From the NCBI GenBank assembly GCA_036346255.1, contig CM070617.1:25719080-25783079 (forward strand): 64,000 bases of DNA, given 5' to 3'. Below, piece after piece: positions 32,870 through 45,629 of this stretch. This DNA comes from Ampelocalamus luodianensis (lineage: Eukaryota > Streptophyta > Magnoliopsida > Poales > Poaceae). Under the pieces are notes generated by a model. That model was not told the origin of the DNA. It did not search any database and saw nothing but the letters and a program-made list of their open reading frames with translations. Positions within the stretch are counted from its first letter, which is position 1; every line of letters begins with the position of its first letter. Made by a program: the position numbers and the translations under genes.

Positions 32870-33668
32870 TGAAGTAGAAAAGGGCAATCGAAGCTTCTTA
32901 AAGGAAGAAGGATAAGAGCAAGATTTTCTTACTGATATTTTAGAGTATATCCTGTCGCGAGCTACTGCAATTTCATGTTCTGAACTTCTGCCCATTTGTC
33001 AATTGACAGCATTCAATCTAGCCATCCATGCACACAAATCATAACATTGTATTGGATGTCACCTAAGCGTATGCTTTAATTGAACTAAACAGAGCGGCAC
33101 AACACCAATCACTCATTTGAAATCAAGAAATGGCAAATCTCTATCCAATTCAAAAAGTTGCTGCAAATTGACATATGCTAACTACCATACAAGTTTTCCT
33201 TAAATCAAATGGAAGTTTGGAGCTCATGCTGTGATGATTAATTACCATATCTATTGAAACACCAACTTACAAAGGTAAGCTGAACCCAAAAATAAAATCG
33301 AACGAGAAAACATCGAATAAAAATCAGGATACTCATGTACATATGTTATAGACACAATAACAAATTTGCCTGAAGGACTTATTGGATAGATGATCTGATA
33401 GAATTAACTCCTATTACAACGATTCGAGAGGGCGTCTCGAGCCTGCATTCGCATCCGGCCGGCCAATCTTTCTTCTTGCTTTCATCCTCGTTCCGACGAC
33501 AGGTAGTGCCCACATGAAGTCATCTTGAGCCCCCTTTTATTCCTCGAAAGAGAAAGTAAACCTGACAAGAAGAATAAACGGGGGGACGTACTAAAAAGGA
33601 AAACGAAAAAAGTCCTGCTCGTCTTGTTGTGTGTACAGCGCCATGCGTCGATCTTTGGATGGATGGAT
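32870..33668. other. Intergenic and 3' flank of the SKU5-like gene
   Basis: AT-rich DNA without coding signal. Roughly the last 250 bases (about 33420-33668) would be the 3' untranslated region of the minus-strand gene starting at 35529. Confidence 0.45.
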
Positions 33669-35529
33669 TTATGCGGGGAGGTAGGACGGCGGCAGCGGCA
33701 GGCCGACGACCTTGCCGCAGCGGAGGCCGTTCTCGGGCATGTTGTACTCGTCCCGGAGCGACCTCGCCGGTGAGATGACGCTCACGTAGAGCTGCTCGCC
33801 CAGGTAGTACCTCTCCCACATGTTGGACCTCACGTTCCACATGCCGGCGTTGTCGAACGTCAGCATGATCGCCGTCCACGACCTCGGGTACACCTGGATC
33901 GTGTGCCGGCTCACCGTGTCGAGGAGGTTGTACGTCATCCTGCTCTTCGGCGTCCATGTCCCAGGTCCCATGCTGCACGCACACATGCATATCTGGGTCA
34001 GAATTAATTAAGCTTGCCATTATTGCAATGGTGTACGTAGCGGATCTAATCGAGCCAAAGGTTTAGGTAGTTAGGTACCCGGCGGCGAAGAAGGCGTAGC
34101 CGTTGAGGTGGAAGGAGTCGATGCTCTTCTCGGGGTTCTCGAAGACGACCTCGATGTATGTGCGGAACTCGGCGGTGATGACGTTGGGGGAGAGTTTGAC
34201 GGGGGTACCAGCGGCGGGGGGCACGTCGCCGATGATGTTGTACTGGAACACCCCGTTGGTGGCGTTGAAGTACTCGGCGAGCTTGAGGGGCGTCTCGGCG
34301 TCGACGTGCGACACGCCGTTGAGGGCGTACCGGACCTTGCCGTCAACCTTGGCGCGGCTGGTGGAGAGCTTGATAGTGCGGGTGATGTTGATCTGGCCGT
34401 AGTGGTAGGAGCCCTGAGGGTTGGGCCTGGCGGCGCTGGCCGTCAGGTTCCAGCGGAAGGACCTCCACTGGTTGATGGACCAGGTCCAGCCGCTGGGGCC
34501 CTCCGGCACCTTGGGCGACGGCGGGGTGTTGGAGCCGTTGTAGCGGATGACGGCGCTGATGGCGCTGGCCTCCTTCATGAAGCGGGTGGATGCGACGAGG
34601 AAGTAGTCGCCGGGTTTCTGGTCGGCGGCGACGAGGAAGGAGAGGCACTGGCCGACGTGGACGTCGAGCGAGTCGTAGGTGTTCTGCACGGTGTGGGAGC
34701 CCTCCATCTCGACGAGCTTGAGGATATGGCTCTGGATGCGGACGTTGAGGGACGACTTGATGCCGACGTTGCAGACGCGGTAGCGGTAGACCTTGCCGGC
34801 CTCCATGGTGTACATGGGCGGGTTGGCGGCGTCCTTCTCGTTCTTGCCGTTGATGAGGAGGCCGGCTGGGCGGCCGATGCTCTTGCCGGCGTCGAGGTTG
34901 CGGGCCAGGACGGTGTGGTCCTTGGTGTACCAGTCGCCGACAAGGACGGGGTAGTCGCCGGCCGGCTCGTCGAAGGGCACGGGGATGAGCAGGCGGCTGT
35001 GCACGCTGATGAGCCCGTAGCCGCCCGCCGCGCGCTGCATGCCGATGCTGGGGAAGTAGAAGAAGCTGCCGATCTGGTCCTTGGGCTGCCAGTGGTACGT
35101 GAAGTTGGTGCCCGGCTGGATCGGGCACATGCTGCCCGGCATGCCGTCCTGCCACGAGTTCTTCCTCTGCTGGATCCCGTGCCTGCATTGCGTGGCATTG
35201 CGCATTAATCCATCGATCGATGCCACCAAATGATCAACGCAAACAAAATCAAACGCATGCAGAATGATGATCGGATCGTACCAGGTGAAGAGCAGCGGCT
35301 GGTCGAGCTGGTTGAAGACGTTGATGACGATGTTGTTGTTGGAGCTGCAGTTGATGGTGGGGCCGGGGAACATGTCGTTGATGAGGATGACCTTCTGGGC
35401 CACGCCCATCGGGGACCTGGTCCCGTACGTCACCTTCCACTCGAAGAAGTGGTACGGGTCCTCGGCGCGCGCCACGGCGAGGAGCACCGCCAGCACGAGC
35501 AGTGCGGCGGAGGCGCGCATCTTTGACAT
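33669..35529 (-). CDS. SKU5-similar multicopper-oxidase-like protein
   Basis: Three exons (35529-35282, 35182-34079, 33972-33669) splice in phase to 551 residues. SKU5/SKS proteins are secreted or GPI-anchored relatives of ascorbate oxidase that act at the cell wall in directional growth or pollen tubes. A signal peptide (about 1-22, leucine- and alanine-rich) precedes three cupredoxin domains. Family landmarks are FTWHGIQQRKNSWQDG, YHWQPKDQIGSFFYFPSIGM and NGYAFFAAGMGPGTWTP. Copper ligands are largely absent: FYFPS replaces the FYHGH site, HLNGYAF replaces HLHGH, and the C-terminal HCH region reads SNMWERYYLGEQ. It is therefore unlikely to be an active oxidase. There is no hydrophobic GPI tail after PLPPSYLPA, which resembles the pollen NTP303-like branch. 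Several Asn-X-Ser/Thr sites are present. The gene is GC-rich and apparently intact. Confidence 0.93.
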
Positions 35530-35724
35530 CCCACGATACCTCGCTCGCGGCGGAGGCGATCTCCTCCGATGCTAGCTAGCTCTCTCCGGCTGGTTAGGTA
35601 GATCGATCGACGCAACAACAACGGTCGATCGGTCAGGTGTGTATGGTGGTCAATGGAGATGGGGAGATAGCCGGGGGAGGAGTGGCTAGGTGCGAGTGGG
35701 GAGGGGAGGCAGGAGGAGACGAGG

Positions 35725-35732
35725 CTTATATG
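35725..35732 (-). promoter_or_regulatory. Candidate TATA box of the SKU5-like gene
   Basis: The minus strand reads CCCATATAAGCC about 200 bases upstream of the ATG at 35529, in an otherwise GC-rich promoter. This spacing would give a 5' leader of about 170 bases. Confidence 0.45.
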
Positions 35733-36270
35733 GGTCGAGGAGCGCTCGTGTCCGTGGCGGGGGTACGTGCGTGTCATCGGTTGGATGGTTTCCTCCAACG
35801 ACCGCGTTGCCCGCGCGTCCGCTCGCCTCGGCACCGCCGATCTGGCTGGCTCCACCGACTGCGTTGCGGGGTGGCGTTCGCTCTTAGTCTTGACTCGTTC
35901 CTGCATGCATCGATCGTGCATGGCACGCGCGGGCGCCGCTCGGTCGGTCCGTGGCAGTAGGCAGTAGCTACTAGCTAGCCTTGGTTTGGGTTCGGTCCTG
36001 CTGGTCGGCATGTGGCCGTGTGCGTGAAACGCGATGGTTATGTGCCTCACGGCCTGGTTTGAGCTGCAAAATTGTAGGCCTTTTCCGGCCGGTTTGGCCT
36101 ACGGAGTATCCAAACCCAAGGACTAGCCTGGAGGCCCAGCCCACATGACACCCGCGCCACACGGCCGCACGCGACCTGGCAGGCAAATTACAAACGGCAC
36201 GAACGGCCGGGGAGAGGGGAGCCGGAAAAGAGTAGTGTGCTGGACTGGAGCCTGGAGGTAGACGGAGGAA

Positions 36271-36429
36271 ATGGACGAGGAGGAGAGGAGAGAGCCCAAC
36301 CTGCAGAAGCGCAAGCGCGCGATCGTCCGCGCCACCGCCAGCCGCGTCCGCGCCGACCAACCGCGCGGGTGCGACTCAGGTGCGCCTGCATTTTACCCTT
36401 GTCTCGCGCTTATAAAACACCTGCCCTAG
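36271..36429 (+). CDS. Short basic open frame, possible first exon
   Basis: An ATG at 36271 opens a 52-codon frame beginning MDEEERREPNLQKRKRAIVR followed by alanine/arginine-rich sequence in grass-like GC-rich codons. A GT donor context (GACTCAG/GTGCGC) occurs near 36379, so it may be the first exon of a gene whose remainder has been lost to, or lies beyond, the CACTA remnant downstream. I do not recognise the product. Confidence 0.25.
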   Translation: MDEEERREPNLQKRKRAIVRATASRVRADQPRGCDSGAPAFYPCLALIKHLP

Positions 36430-37459
36430 TTATCGAAGGGCAAATGGAGGATTTGCCACTTCTAAACACCAGATTTAGTATTCGCAACTTTTAAGTTTCT
36501 TCTTGACAATTTGCCGCTCGTAGGCACCAGATACCTAAGATTTGCCGCTCCCTGCGTACTCTCGTATTTTTATTTTATTTTTTATTGCACCGAAATCACG
36601 TGTCAAAAGAGCATGTCGCCCCCTCCCTTCCGTTCGGTCAAGCTAGATCCTTTCCTGCCAGACCTGAGAAGGCACACAGTGGCATACGTTCTAATCGAAG
36701 CCATTCTACCCGAGGGGCGTGACGCAGAGGGACGACGAAGGGGGTCGACTGCGGCTGCTGGCAAGGCGCGACGAAGGGGAAGGACTGAGGTGAGTTCCCA
36801 TTCGAACCCTGATGTTGTTTGTCCTCACCGATTTTACAGGATTCAACAACAAACACACGGAGTACATACGTACCAAATCAACCTTCATCTTGCTGGTTCA
36901 GTAATATTTGGCATACATCCAAAATGCAATCTCCAAAAGCAAAGCTAGTTCGAACTAATTACATACTGGTCCAACTTTCAACATCTCGAGCTTGTACTTT
37001 ACCACCATACCAACTATCACTACACATAAGAACAGAGCAAAGCAAATTTTTTTGCAATCTTCACAACTCAGCTGTCATGCTGAATTCAGCCACAGCATTC
37101 GTGGTCTGCATTGTCTTCATGGAGAATTCTCACAAAGCCATTATCTACCAGGTAGTCCTTGTAATCATCTTCCCGGGGGAAAAAATGGAACAATGATAAT
37201 GCTTCTGCACATCAAAATCGCAAGAATTTGCCAGGCCTGAGGAAATGACAATGTAACTTGACTCAGTTTGTTCAGACGTTTGTTTTACTTCGCTCGTTGC
37301 CAGCCTTGTTGGGCCTGGCCCATGTAACAGACTTTAAATACCGAATCCTGTTCCTTTTCACAGCTTATCGAAAAAGAGAATGACATACTACAGCTCTACT
37401 TTCCCTTCCCTGTTCTTCTTACACCTCCTTCTGCTCGTAGGGTGTCTTAGCTTTCCATC
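36430..37459. other. Intergenic; nothing recognised
   Basis: Several short frames (for example 36511-36948) lack domains. No terminal repeat marking the left end of the CACTA remnant was found here. Confidence 0.4.
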
Positions 37460-38473
37460 CTACTTACGCTCCTCCGAGTGACAGCGCAGCAGTTTTGCCT
37501 CTTTTGTGTTTGCAAAAAACCGCTTCAAACAGGGAATTATAGGAAAATACCACACCACCTTGGCAAGAGGTCCTTTCTTCACCTCGATTCTCTCGCCGTC
37601 ATCTGATTGATTCTTACGCTTGTATCGGGATGCGTTGCACACCGGACATACATGCATGTTTGTGTACTCTTTACGGTAGAGGATACAGTCGTTCGGACAT
37701 ACATGTATTCTTTCTACTTCCATTCCCAATGGACAAAGAACATTCTTGGCTCTGTAGGTGGTTTTGGGCAACTTGTTTCCATCCGGAAGCATATCCGCTA
37801 AGAGACCTAACAGCGCTGTGAAACTCTTGTCGGACCAACCGTTACTTGCCTTCAATTTCAGCAGTTCAAGCACGGATGACAACCTTGTGTATTCCGGCTT
37901 GCAGCTCGGGAACAAAGGCTTCTTCGAGTCCTCTATCAAGCTCTCGAATTTACCAAACTCTCTCACTGTAGTTCACTTCTGCATCGCGAAGCATCTTATC
38001 CAGATTGTCATCGTGCCGCCTATCCGAATTGGAACCACAATCGACATCATCCGGCGGCCTATCGTTGACTTCGTCGGCGATGTCGTTATTACTACTTTCC
38101 TGTATAATCTGCTCTTCACCGTGACTGGATCAACGTGTATACCCCTTTTTGAAACCCCTTCGAATCAAGTGTGCTTCAACCTACACTCAGTTCTTAAACA
38201 TCTTCAGATTCTCGCAGTCAATGCATGGACAATACATATATTCCAACCCTTATTCAACATATCCTCCTCGGCAGTTCTTGTAAAAGCAGACGCGCCATTA
38301 ATGTACTCTTCACTCACACGGTTCTCAATATACATCCAGCTTCGGTCCATCACACAGTTCGTATTGAAAACCCTAGAAATAAATAAAAGGGTGACGCCGA
38401 AAGCGTATTTTCTAAGGTTTATGCTTCCCAACAGAGAAACCGTATTTTTCTCTAAACTAAAGGTGGTTTTCAC
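37460..38473 (-). pseudogene. CACTA (En/Spm) transposase fragments
   Basis: Two minus-strand pieces belong to the TNP2-type transposase of CACTA elements. 38473-38204 begins shortly before MDRSWMYIENRVSEEYINGA, the N-terminal transposase-associated domain. 37966-37460 carries the following region: LELLKLKASNGWSDKSFTAL, LLADMLPDGNKLPKTTY, VCPNDCILYRKEY and CPVCNASRYKR, a zinc-finger-bearing segment. The catalytic part is missing: reading ends at 37460, and nothing similar continues to the left. The pieces are joined by a frameshifted stretch or intron at 37967-38203. The gene is a remnant. Confidence 0.8.
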
Positions 38474-39398
38474 ATTTTTACATTTTTCCGGATTTTATTA
38501 ACTTACTTGTCAGTGACTCATCTTTTTATTTCATCTTTTTATTTATAAAATCTATGGCGGTCCCACATGTCATCGACTCATTAGTTTATTAACTAAATGA
38601 TTAAATACCGATTTGATTTAACCTACCGACGGCTGGGGTCCACATGTCAGTTTCTGTTAACATACGTTTTGAATTAGATTTCTGTTAAACTTTTCATACC
38701 CTCACTACACTTAACCACTATCATTTAGTGCTAATCCTCTTCTAATCTTGTGGGTCCCACACCAGTCAGAGAGAGAGAAGGAAAGGAAGCAGGGCGCACG
38801 GAGCAAAAGCAATAGGATTTGAAGCTCAAATTGGGCTCAGGATGCCATCGCATTGCTAATAGTCATGGCTCGGGGCCCTAAGGTCGCCTTAGGCGAGCCG
38901 ACGGTGATGTCCCGTGGCGGCGCCATGGGCTTCACTAGCGATTTCGGCGTAAACGTCCGAAACTACTCAAATTAAAGGATGATTATGCTCCAGTAGCTCA
39001 CCTCGATCACGAGAAAGGTGTCAATAAAGTCGGGGAAGGTCCAAGGCGGTTGGTCGTCGATGAACAGAGGCTCCTCTGTGACAGGTATTCTTGGTGGAAA
39101 TAAACTGAAACAAAGCACATGCACAACTTTAGGGGAACATATAGGTGGGGAAATCGACCTTGGTGGGGTCGAATACTCACCGGAGAAGAGTTGGCATCGA
39201 TGGCGGTGACGATGACAGAGAGGTCCACGGTGACAGCTCGGCGTGGGCAATAATAGCTGAAATAGACCACACAAGCGGGCTCAGTGAGGTGAGGCGATAC
39301 TCAAACCGGGCACGGAGTGGCGATGGACTCACCGGGCTTGGAGATCTCCCGCGGCTACTAGCGCCAGAGATGGAGAAGAAGACTTTATTGAGGACCTA
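38474..39398. other. Presumed 5' internal part of the CACTA remnant
   Basis: No sustained coding frame. The sequence lies between the transposase N-terminus and the element end at 39682 and is probably promoter and leader of the CACTA element, interrupted by unidentified AT-rich DNA (38500-38800). Confidence 0.3.
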
Positions 39399-39682
39399 CA
39401 CTAGTGCATCGGATGATCAGTAAGAGAGCAAAATGGCGCATCGTCCGTCATGAGTTAATTATCACAGACGATTATTGTTAAGAACCATTTGTGCTACTTC
39501 ACAGACGGTTTTCAACATGAACCGTCTGTGATATTAGCTCTTCATAGACGGTTTTTAGCGCAGTCAGTAATACAGACGGTCTCTAAACCAAAACCGTCTG
39601 TGATTTCATATAATACAGACGGTTTTGGTTAACCGTCTGTGATAAGACGTCCAGTATTAGCCTTTTTGTAACTGTAGCAGTG
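39399..39682. mobile_element. CACTA terminal region with ACAGACGGTT subterminal repeats
   Basis: The right end reads, on the minus strand, CACTGCTACAGTTACAAAAA. Moving inward, about eight copies of CACAGACGGTT or its complement AACCGTCTGTG are arranged in both orientations, as in CACTA subterminal arrays that bind the element's own protein. A second possible end, CACTAGTGCATCGG, occurs at 39399, also followed by TATCACAGACG. The block may thus be a 284-bp deletion derivative or just the 5' end of the transposase-bearing element. Flanking triplets (CTA and TAC) do not match. Confidence 0.7.
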
Positions 39683-41457
39683 TACTTAAATTAGACATTG
39701 GGAACAATTCAGATCACCCAAGAATGTTTCTTGGAACTGTGTACTGGAGATGGACAAAAGATCTTGGTTTTAGCACATGCTACTCATTTTAGTTTTATGT
39801 TATCAATAGAAATAGGAAAGTCATGAATGATATTATAGACAGATCATTCTCTGCTATTTCATCTTAAGCAAGTAATTTTCCAATATATGCCTATAAAATA
39901 TTCAGACCTTGATTTTATCAACAGACAGGAAAAATGAATATCGTACAATACATGTCTCGTGTCCTTTTCACTTGGACTATGCACCAAAAGCAATGAGTAG
40001 AGACAAGCAAGAACCAATACATAGTATCTACTTTGGTTCAACAGCCGAGTATGAATATACACTGTTGTAGTCGAAGGCACTGCTGCTGCTGTCATCTTTC
40101 AAAGGCAAATGTTCCCCATAAGGATCTCTACCTACTGCATTTCCAAACTGTTCAGCTGATAAAGATGCTGAGTTTGACAACTGCGTCCCTTCATTCTGTA
40201 TAATGATCTCAAGTTCCTTCACCACATCATTCATTGTCGGGCGGTCAACACTAGACTCTTCTACACATTCCATAGCCAACTGCACAAATCTCCTGAAGCC
40301 AACTAGTTTTGCTGAATCCTGGATTGCCGGATCAATTAGTCCCTTCAAGCCATAGTACTCTTGATCATACTGGTCTACTGCAGTCCTGATCTCGCGCACA
40401 ATGTACTTGCCTTTCTCAATGGGCTGCCTGGAAGTTAGCAGTTCTAGCATGACAACTCCGAAGCTATAGACATCACTCTTCTCAGAGAGCTGTTGAGTCA
40501 TGTAGTATTCAGGATCCAAATAACCCTGATAATTCAATATAGAAGAGGAGTCAGCAAGAAATCTTCTTTTCCCCAATAGAAATTATGCACTTATAATTCC
40601 CAAAGGTACTTACCAGTGTTCCCTTCACTTGGGTAGAAACATGGCCCTTTTGTGTATCAGATACTAGCTTTGAAAGACCAAAATCAGCCACCTTTGCATT
40701 TAGGCTTTCATCCAACAGAATATTGGTGGATTTGATATCTCTGTGGATTATTGGTGGATTAGCAAGTTCATGAAGGTATGCTAGACCTTTAGCAGATCCG
40801 ACTGCGATCCTGAGGCGCTTCATCCAATCCAAGTGCATCCCTCCTTTACCTGCAGTTAAGTTATGGTTAGACCCTATGTCCTTGTTTAGAAGCATGTAGT
40901 AATTAGGTAAAAATGTGGTTGTAGGTAGTGATAATGAAGAGTATACCCATCAGGTTCTCCCTTAATGTCCCATTAGGAATATACTCATAAACCAACATCT
41001 GCTCCCCTTGTTCATAGCAGAAACCTACTAGGCTCACTAGGTTCTTGTGATGAACCCTGGACAGTAGTTCAATCTCATTCTTGAACTCAGCTGCACCTTG
41101 CATGGATCCTTGTTGTGCGCGTTTTATTGCAGCCATTTGCCCATTTGCGAGCATTCCTTTGTGAACCTAACAAAGTAAATAGGATATTAGATGCTTCTGT
41201 AAATCCTTGCTTCTTCTGTCTGTGAATATGTGAGCACGGAAGTTACCTTCCCATATCCTCCAGATCCTATCTCGTGGGTTTCTGAGAAATTGTTGGTGCA
41301 TTTTCGCAGTTCCTCAAATGCAAAGTATCTTGCTCCTTTCAGTTGTGGCACGTCTCCGTTATCTTTACCACCTGCTCCCCATGATGCTGTGGTACCAAAG
41401 CATTAATAAGATCAAATTAGCAAACATATCGTGACAATTTTAAAATGTTTATGGTAA

Positions 41458-41459
<2 letters not shown>

Positions 41460-41497
<38 letters not shown>
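41460..41497. repeat. (TG)n microsatellite
   Basis: About 19 uninterrupted TG units lie in the intron between the membrane-helix exon and the exon that starts the kinase domain of the receptor kinase gene. Confidence 0.95.
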
Positions 41498-41500
<3 letters not shown>

Positions 41501-42475
41501 ATGCAACACATCTTCCATTAGATGAACTATCGATGACGAAATAACACATTACCAAACGGATTAGTAGTTCGCTCAACTGCCTCCTTGGCTATTTTCTTCT
41601 GCCGTAGAGCATATATTGTTACCAGAACAAGGCCAATAATAAGGACAAAACCAGCAACTGATATTCCAATTATTGCACCTATGCCCATTGAGGACTTTTT
41701 ACCACTTGGGCCTGAAATGAATAAGTCATGTAAGATTTGAAGATTAAAATCAAACAAAAGAGAGTACAAACTTATGCAGTGTACATACTTGCAAAGTATG
41801 TGCCGGCTATGAAGCTGTATGGTCCAAATGTAGGTGGAGCAGTGTAAGTTTGGTTGACCAAAGCAGAACTTATTCTTATAACATCTGAGCGCTTGAAGCT
41901 CATTCCACTGACCGGAAAAACCTTCACTTTGAGTGTTAGAGGAGCTCCTGGACTGAACACAACATTGGAAAGGGCGACTGATCCTGGAGCTAGGCTAAGG
42001 TTCTTCACAAGCGTCGACTCCAAAAGTTGGAATGTTGTGGGGTTTGTCACGTCAGAGAAGGCGGGTGCTCGGAAGATCATCAAACCCTGGAAGGGGGTGG
42101 TGCAAGCGCAGTTCTGTGAAGTCACTGGATTCGCTGACTGATCAGTGGGGCATGAAATGGCACCACATGGACCTAGGCTAGTAGAGTATGGCACTTGCTG
42201 CTTTTGCTTGAGTGTGCAGAAATTGCCATTGTCTAAGCATACGGGATTCCCTGTTAGTCTGGAAAAGAATATTAAAAAAATGGGTGAGAATGCATTCCAC
42301 TTACTTGTACAAGTATACAGTCATATGGGATGATGCTTACATGAGGCTGCTGGTGTAGCTCGGGTCAACTTTAGCGTCGATGATTTGATTATTTGTCAGG
42401 TTAACAACCCGTAGGAGCGAGCTGATGTTGTCGTTGATATTTAGTGTCCCACGGAATGCATTCTTAGCTAGTGAT

Positions 42476-45400
42476 TGTCGGGACCCGAGTGCGATTCTGG
42501 AACCCTCGTATATCTTGCACTAGTCGGGATCACGCTAGTGCACACAGGGGTTAACACGGTAAATATCGATCCACACGCGATAATTAAAGTAAGCGATTAG
42601 TTTGAATAACAAATAAGGGTTTTGACCTTATGGTCGAGTTTACACTTATTAAGCCACGCAGCTAACAGAGAAATAAAGCGGCGTGCTGAGCGGAAAACTC
42701 GGCGTAGATCCCACCAATTCACCACGAGCAACCAATCGGGATCCGGACCTTAACGAACGATCGGCCTTCAACGAACTCCTCCTCGAAAGCGGCGTAGACT
42801 CCTCCACTTCAGTAGGTTTGGCGCAAGTTTTACAACAAGCGTGAGTACACAACCGTACTGCAAATCATACCACGAATGCAATGTATAGATGCGAGCTTAT
42901 TCCAAAGAAAAGGCTTCGTGGTTCTTTTGCATAAAAGCAACATTTGCAATTGAATACGGTAATAGATTGAAAACATACTTCAAAACAAATAGACAATAAT
43001 AATTTAACAGATTGTTTCCACAAAGACACACAAACAAATGATTATTTCACATAGCCATATGATTGAGATCACACACTCCCATTCCACATTTTATAAAAAC
43101 TAACCCTTATGTGAAATCACCGAGCATGTCCATGACCAGAGGCGGCTATTCGAATAGTTTGATTAACACTCTGCAGAGGTTGTACACTTTACCCACAAGA
43201 TACAACTAGTGTAGCAAGCACCAATCGTAACAAAAGCAGTTGAAACTTCATCTCAACATTGACACTCTCGATGTGCTTACAAACCGTTATACATATCACA
43301 TAGCCCATGCATAACACACATCGTTGGACGGGACGACGAATCCTCCGTGATGCAACTACCAAGTAGTCACACCTCCACCCTATCACATAGCCTAACCTAT
43401 CCACGAACATCAATGCGGAGAATCCATAACTTACTAAGTTAGGCCGTCCCATACCGGGCATGTGGTCGCATCAGTAAGGCTCGGTTCAATGGCGCACAAA
43501 GTTAAGTCCTTAATTGACCAAGGCAAGACTTCCATTTTCTAACTAAGCCACACATTATCGTTCCCATCACATAGTCCACCATGTCACACGTCTCCACCAC
43601 TTGCCTCGGTCTAAATCCTTTACCACCAGTTGGTTTTAGTGCAACACATGCCATCACAAAGTAATAACATACAAAGACACATTTTACACAAAGTTCCATA
43701 GTCACTTAGTCATAATTGATATTTGCAACTTACATGAGATGATGACTCGTAGCATGGCTAAGCAATTGTACTCGCATCTAACCAACCCACGTTGGTGCTA
43801 TAATATTACCAACTAATAACCAATCTAGGGTGACAAGGAATTATGACATACAAGGCCAAGGTGTGATAACAATTTGGATAATAACTATGCCCAAAGCATT
43901 TAAATAAATAATTAAACTATCATGCAATAATTTAACACAAGGTAATTTGAAAACTGGGTTCAAGATGATCAAAGGTATGACTTGCCTTGGAAAAGGTCTA
44001 TGTCTGATCTTGATCTTGGGGTGCTCCTTCTTCCACAAAATTCCCCACGATCGACGTCTACTCATGAAACGAGACACAAACAACAAAACAAATAAATAAC
44101 AGAGGCAAAACAAACTCCAAAAATTAAATAAAAATCTCAGATAAATAGATCTTGAATTTAGACAGATTTAGGAATTTGAATGGGCTCAATCGGAGTTAGG
44201 ATGCAAAAGTTATGAGCTTTGGAAGATTGGAAATCTAAAAGAAACCTAATTCGATTTTGGAATTTCAATTACTTTTCTATTGAAAAATCGGATTATTGCG
44301 CAATCCGGCGTCATCCGAGGACGTTCGGACGGGATGAAAATCGGCTCGCAGTGGGTCCCACTGTCGGTGACTCGACTCACGGTGGCCCGGTCTCACCGAG
44401 CCTCGGCCGGGGACCGGTGGACCATGCCGCGTGGCGCGCACGTGGATGCCGACGGGGCTCCACGCGACGACACGAGGGCACGAGGCCGCGCGCGTGGCGG
44501 GCGAGGTGGCGTGCACGTCGGACCGCGGCAGGCGGCTCGGGGATCGATGGCAACGGCGAACGGCGCCGCCGGCGAGTGAAGTGGTACCAACGTGTAGCCC
44601 TTGCTGTGCGAACCTAATGAAGTAGAGCCGGTGGTCGGGGGCGACGGAGGTGGCGGCGGCGAGGTTCAGCGGCGAAGTGCTTGGTTGTTGTCGGACGGCG
44701 GCTCGTGGTTCCGCAAAGTGGATGGCACCAGGAGATTGCTTATGCTCGTGCGATCTTTGGTGGTGCGATCGGCGAGCTCGACGCAGCGATGGCGCGGAAG
44801 AGCTCACCGGAGTTGCGGCGCGCAGTCGCTTCTTCGAGCTTTGCGGCTAGGGTTAGGTAGGGGGTGGCGGTGGCGCGTTGGGATGCGGAGACCGAGGGCT
44901 TGCCCTCCTTATATAGCGCGGCTCGGGAAGGTCTAGGGCACGGACGCCCAAACAATGGCGGGCGGCGCGAGGAAATCGGAACGAGTCCGTCTCGGAGACG
45001 ACGATGGCGTGGCAAGGGTGGGTCCCGCACGCCGAGACACGGCTTCGCGTGGTCGCGCAGTGAAACGCGGTACCAAAAGACTTCGGGATCGGATCGTTGG
45101 ATCTTGATCGAGCGGCCCACAATCAAAGAAACATTCGGACAACTCGGTTGCCTTATGCGCATCTAGCCGTTCATCTTTGATCGGACGGTGGAGGATGGCG
45201 GCGCTTCGCGAGAAAGGGAGAGAGAGAGATCGATATGCGGGCCCGCGTGTCGGTTAAGCTGGCAACCTTGAAATGGCGGGCTGGAGATGGGCGTGACGGC
45301 GAAGGGAATGGGCGAGTTAAAGAATTCGGCCGAATGGATTTCGAGATTTTAAATAGGTTTTCATTTTAGAAAATACGAGAAATTCAAATGGGCAAAGAAA

Positions 45401-45629
45401 ATAGCAAATGAACTCGAAAAATTCTAGAAAATTCTAGAAAATATATCGAGCACATAGAACCCAAATAAAATAGTTTTGGCTATTGTTCATGTTGGGATTA
45501 TTCACATTAAATGTTTTGATTGTAAAGTCCAATATTAAGCTTTTGAAATTAAATTCAAATAAAATTCAAATGGTGAATTTTTCCTACTAACTATTTAAAA
45601 GATTTTAAGCTCAAAATTGGGATGTTACA
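42476..45629 (-). repeat. 3' LTR of the Ty3 element (3154 bp)
   Basis: Runs from TGTAACATCCC (45629) to CCCGACA (42476) on the minus strand. A TATA box CTATATAAGG lies at 44916-44907 on the minus strand, so the LTR promoter points toward receptor-kinase exons 13-19. The palindromes CTATTCGAATAG (43146-43157) and CTCTGCAGAG (43169-43178) lie in the distal part. Confidence 0.93.

Noticed and set aside
34108..35208. 366-codon plus-strand open frame antisense to the SKU5-like gene
   Set aside because: Valine/glycine/aspartate-rich mirror of GC-rich codons; the minus-strand frame has a recognised family, signal peptide and correct splice sites.
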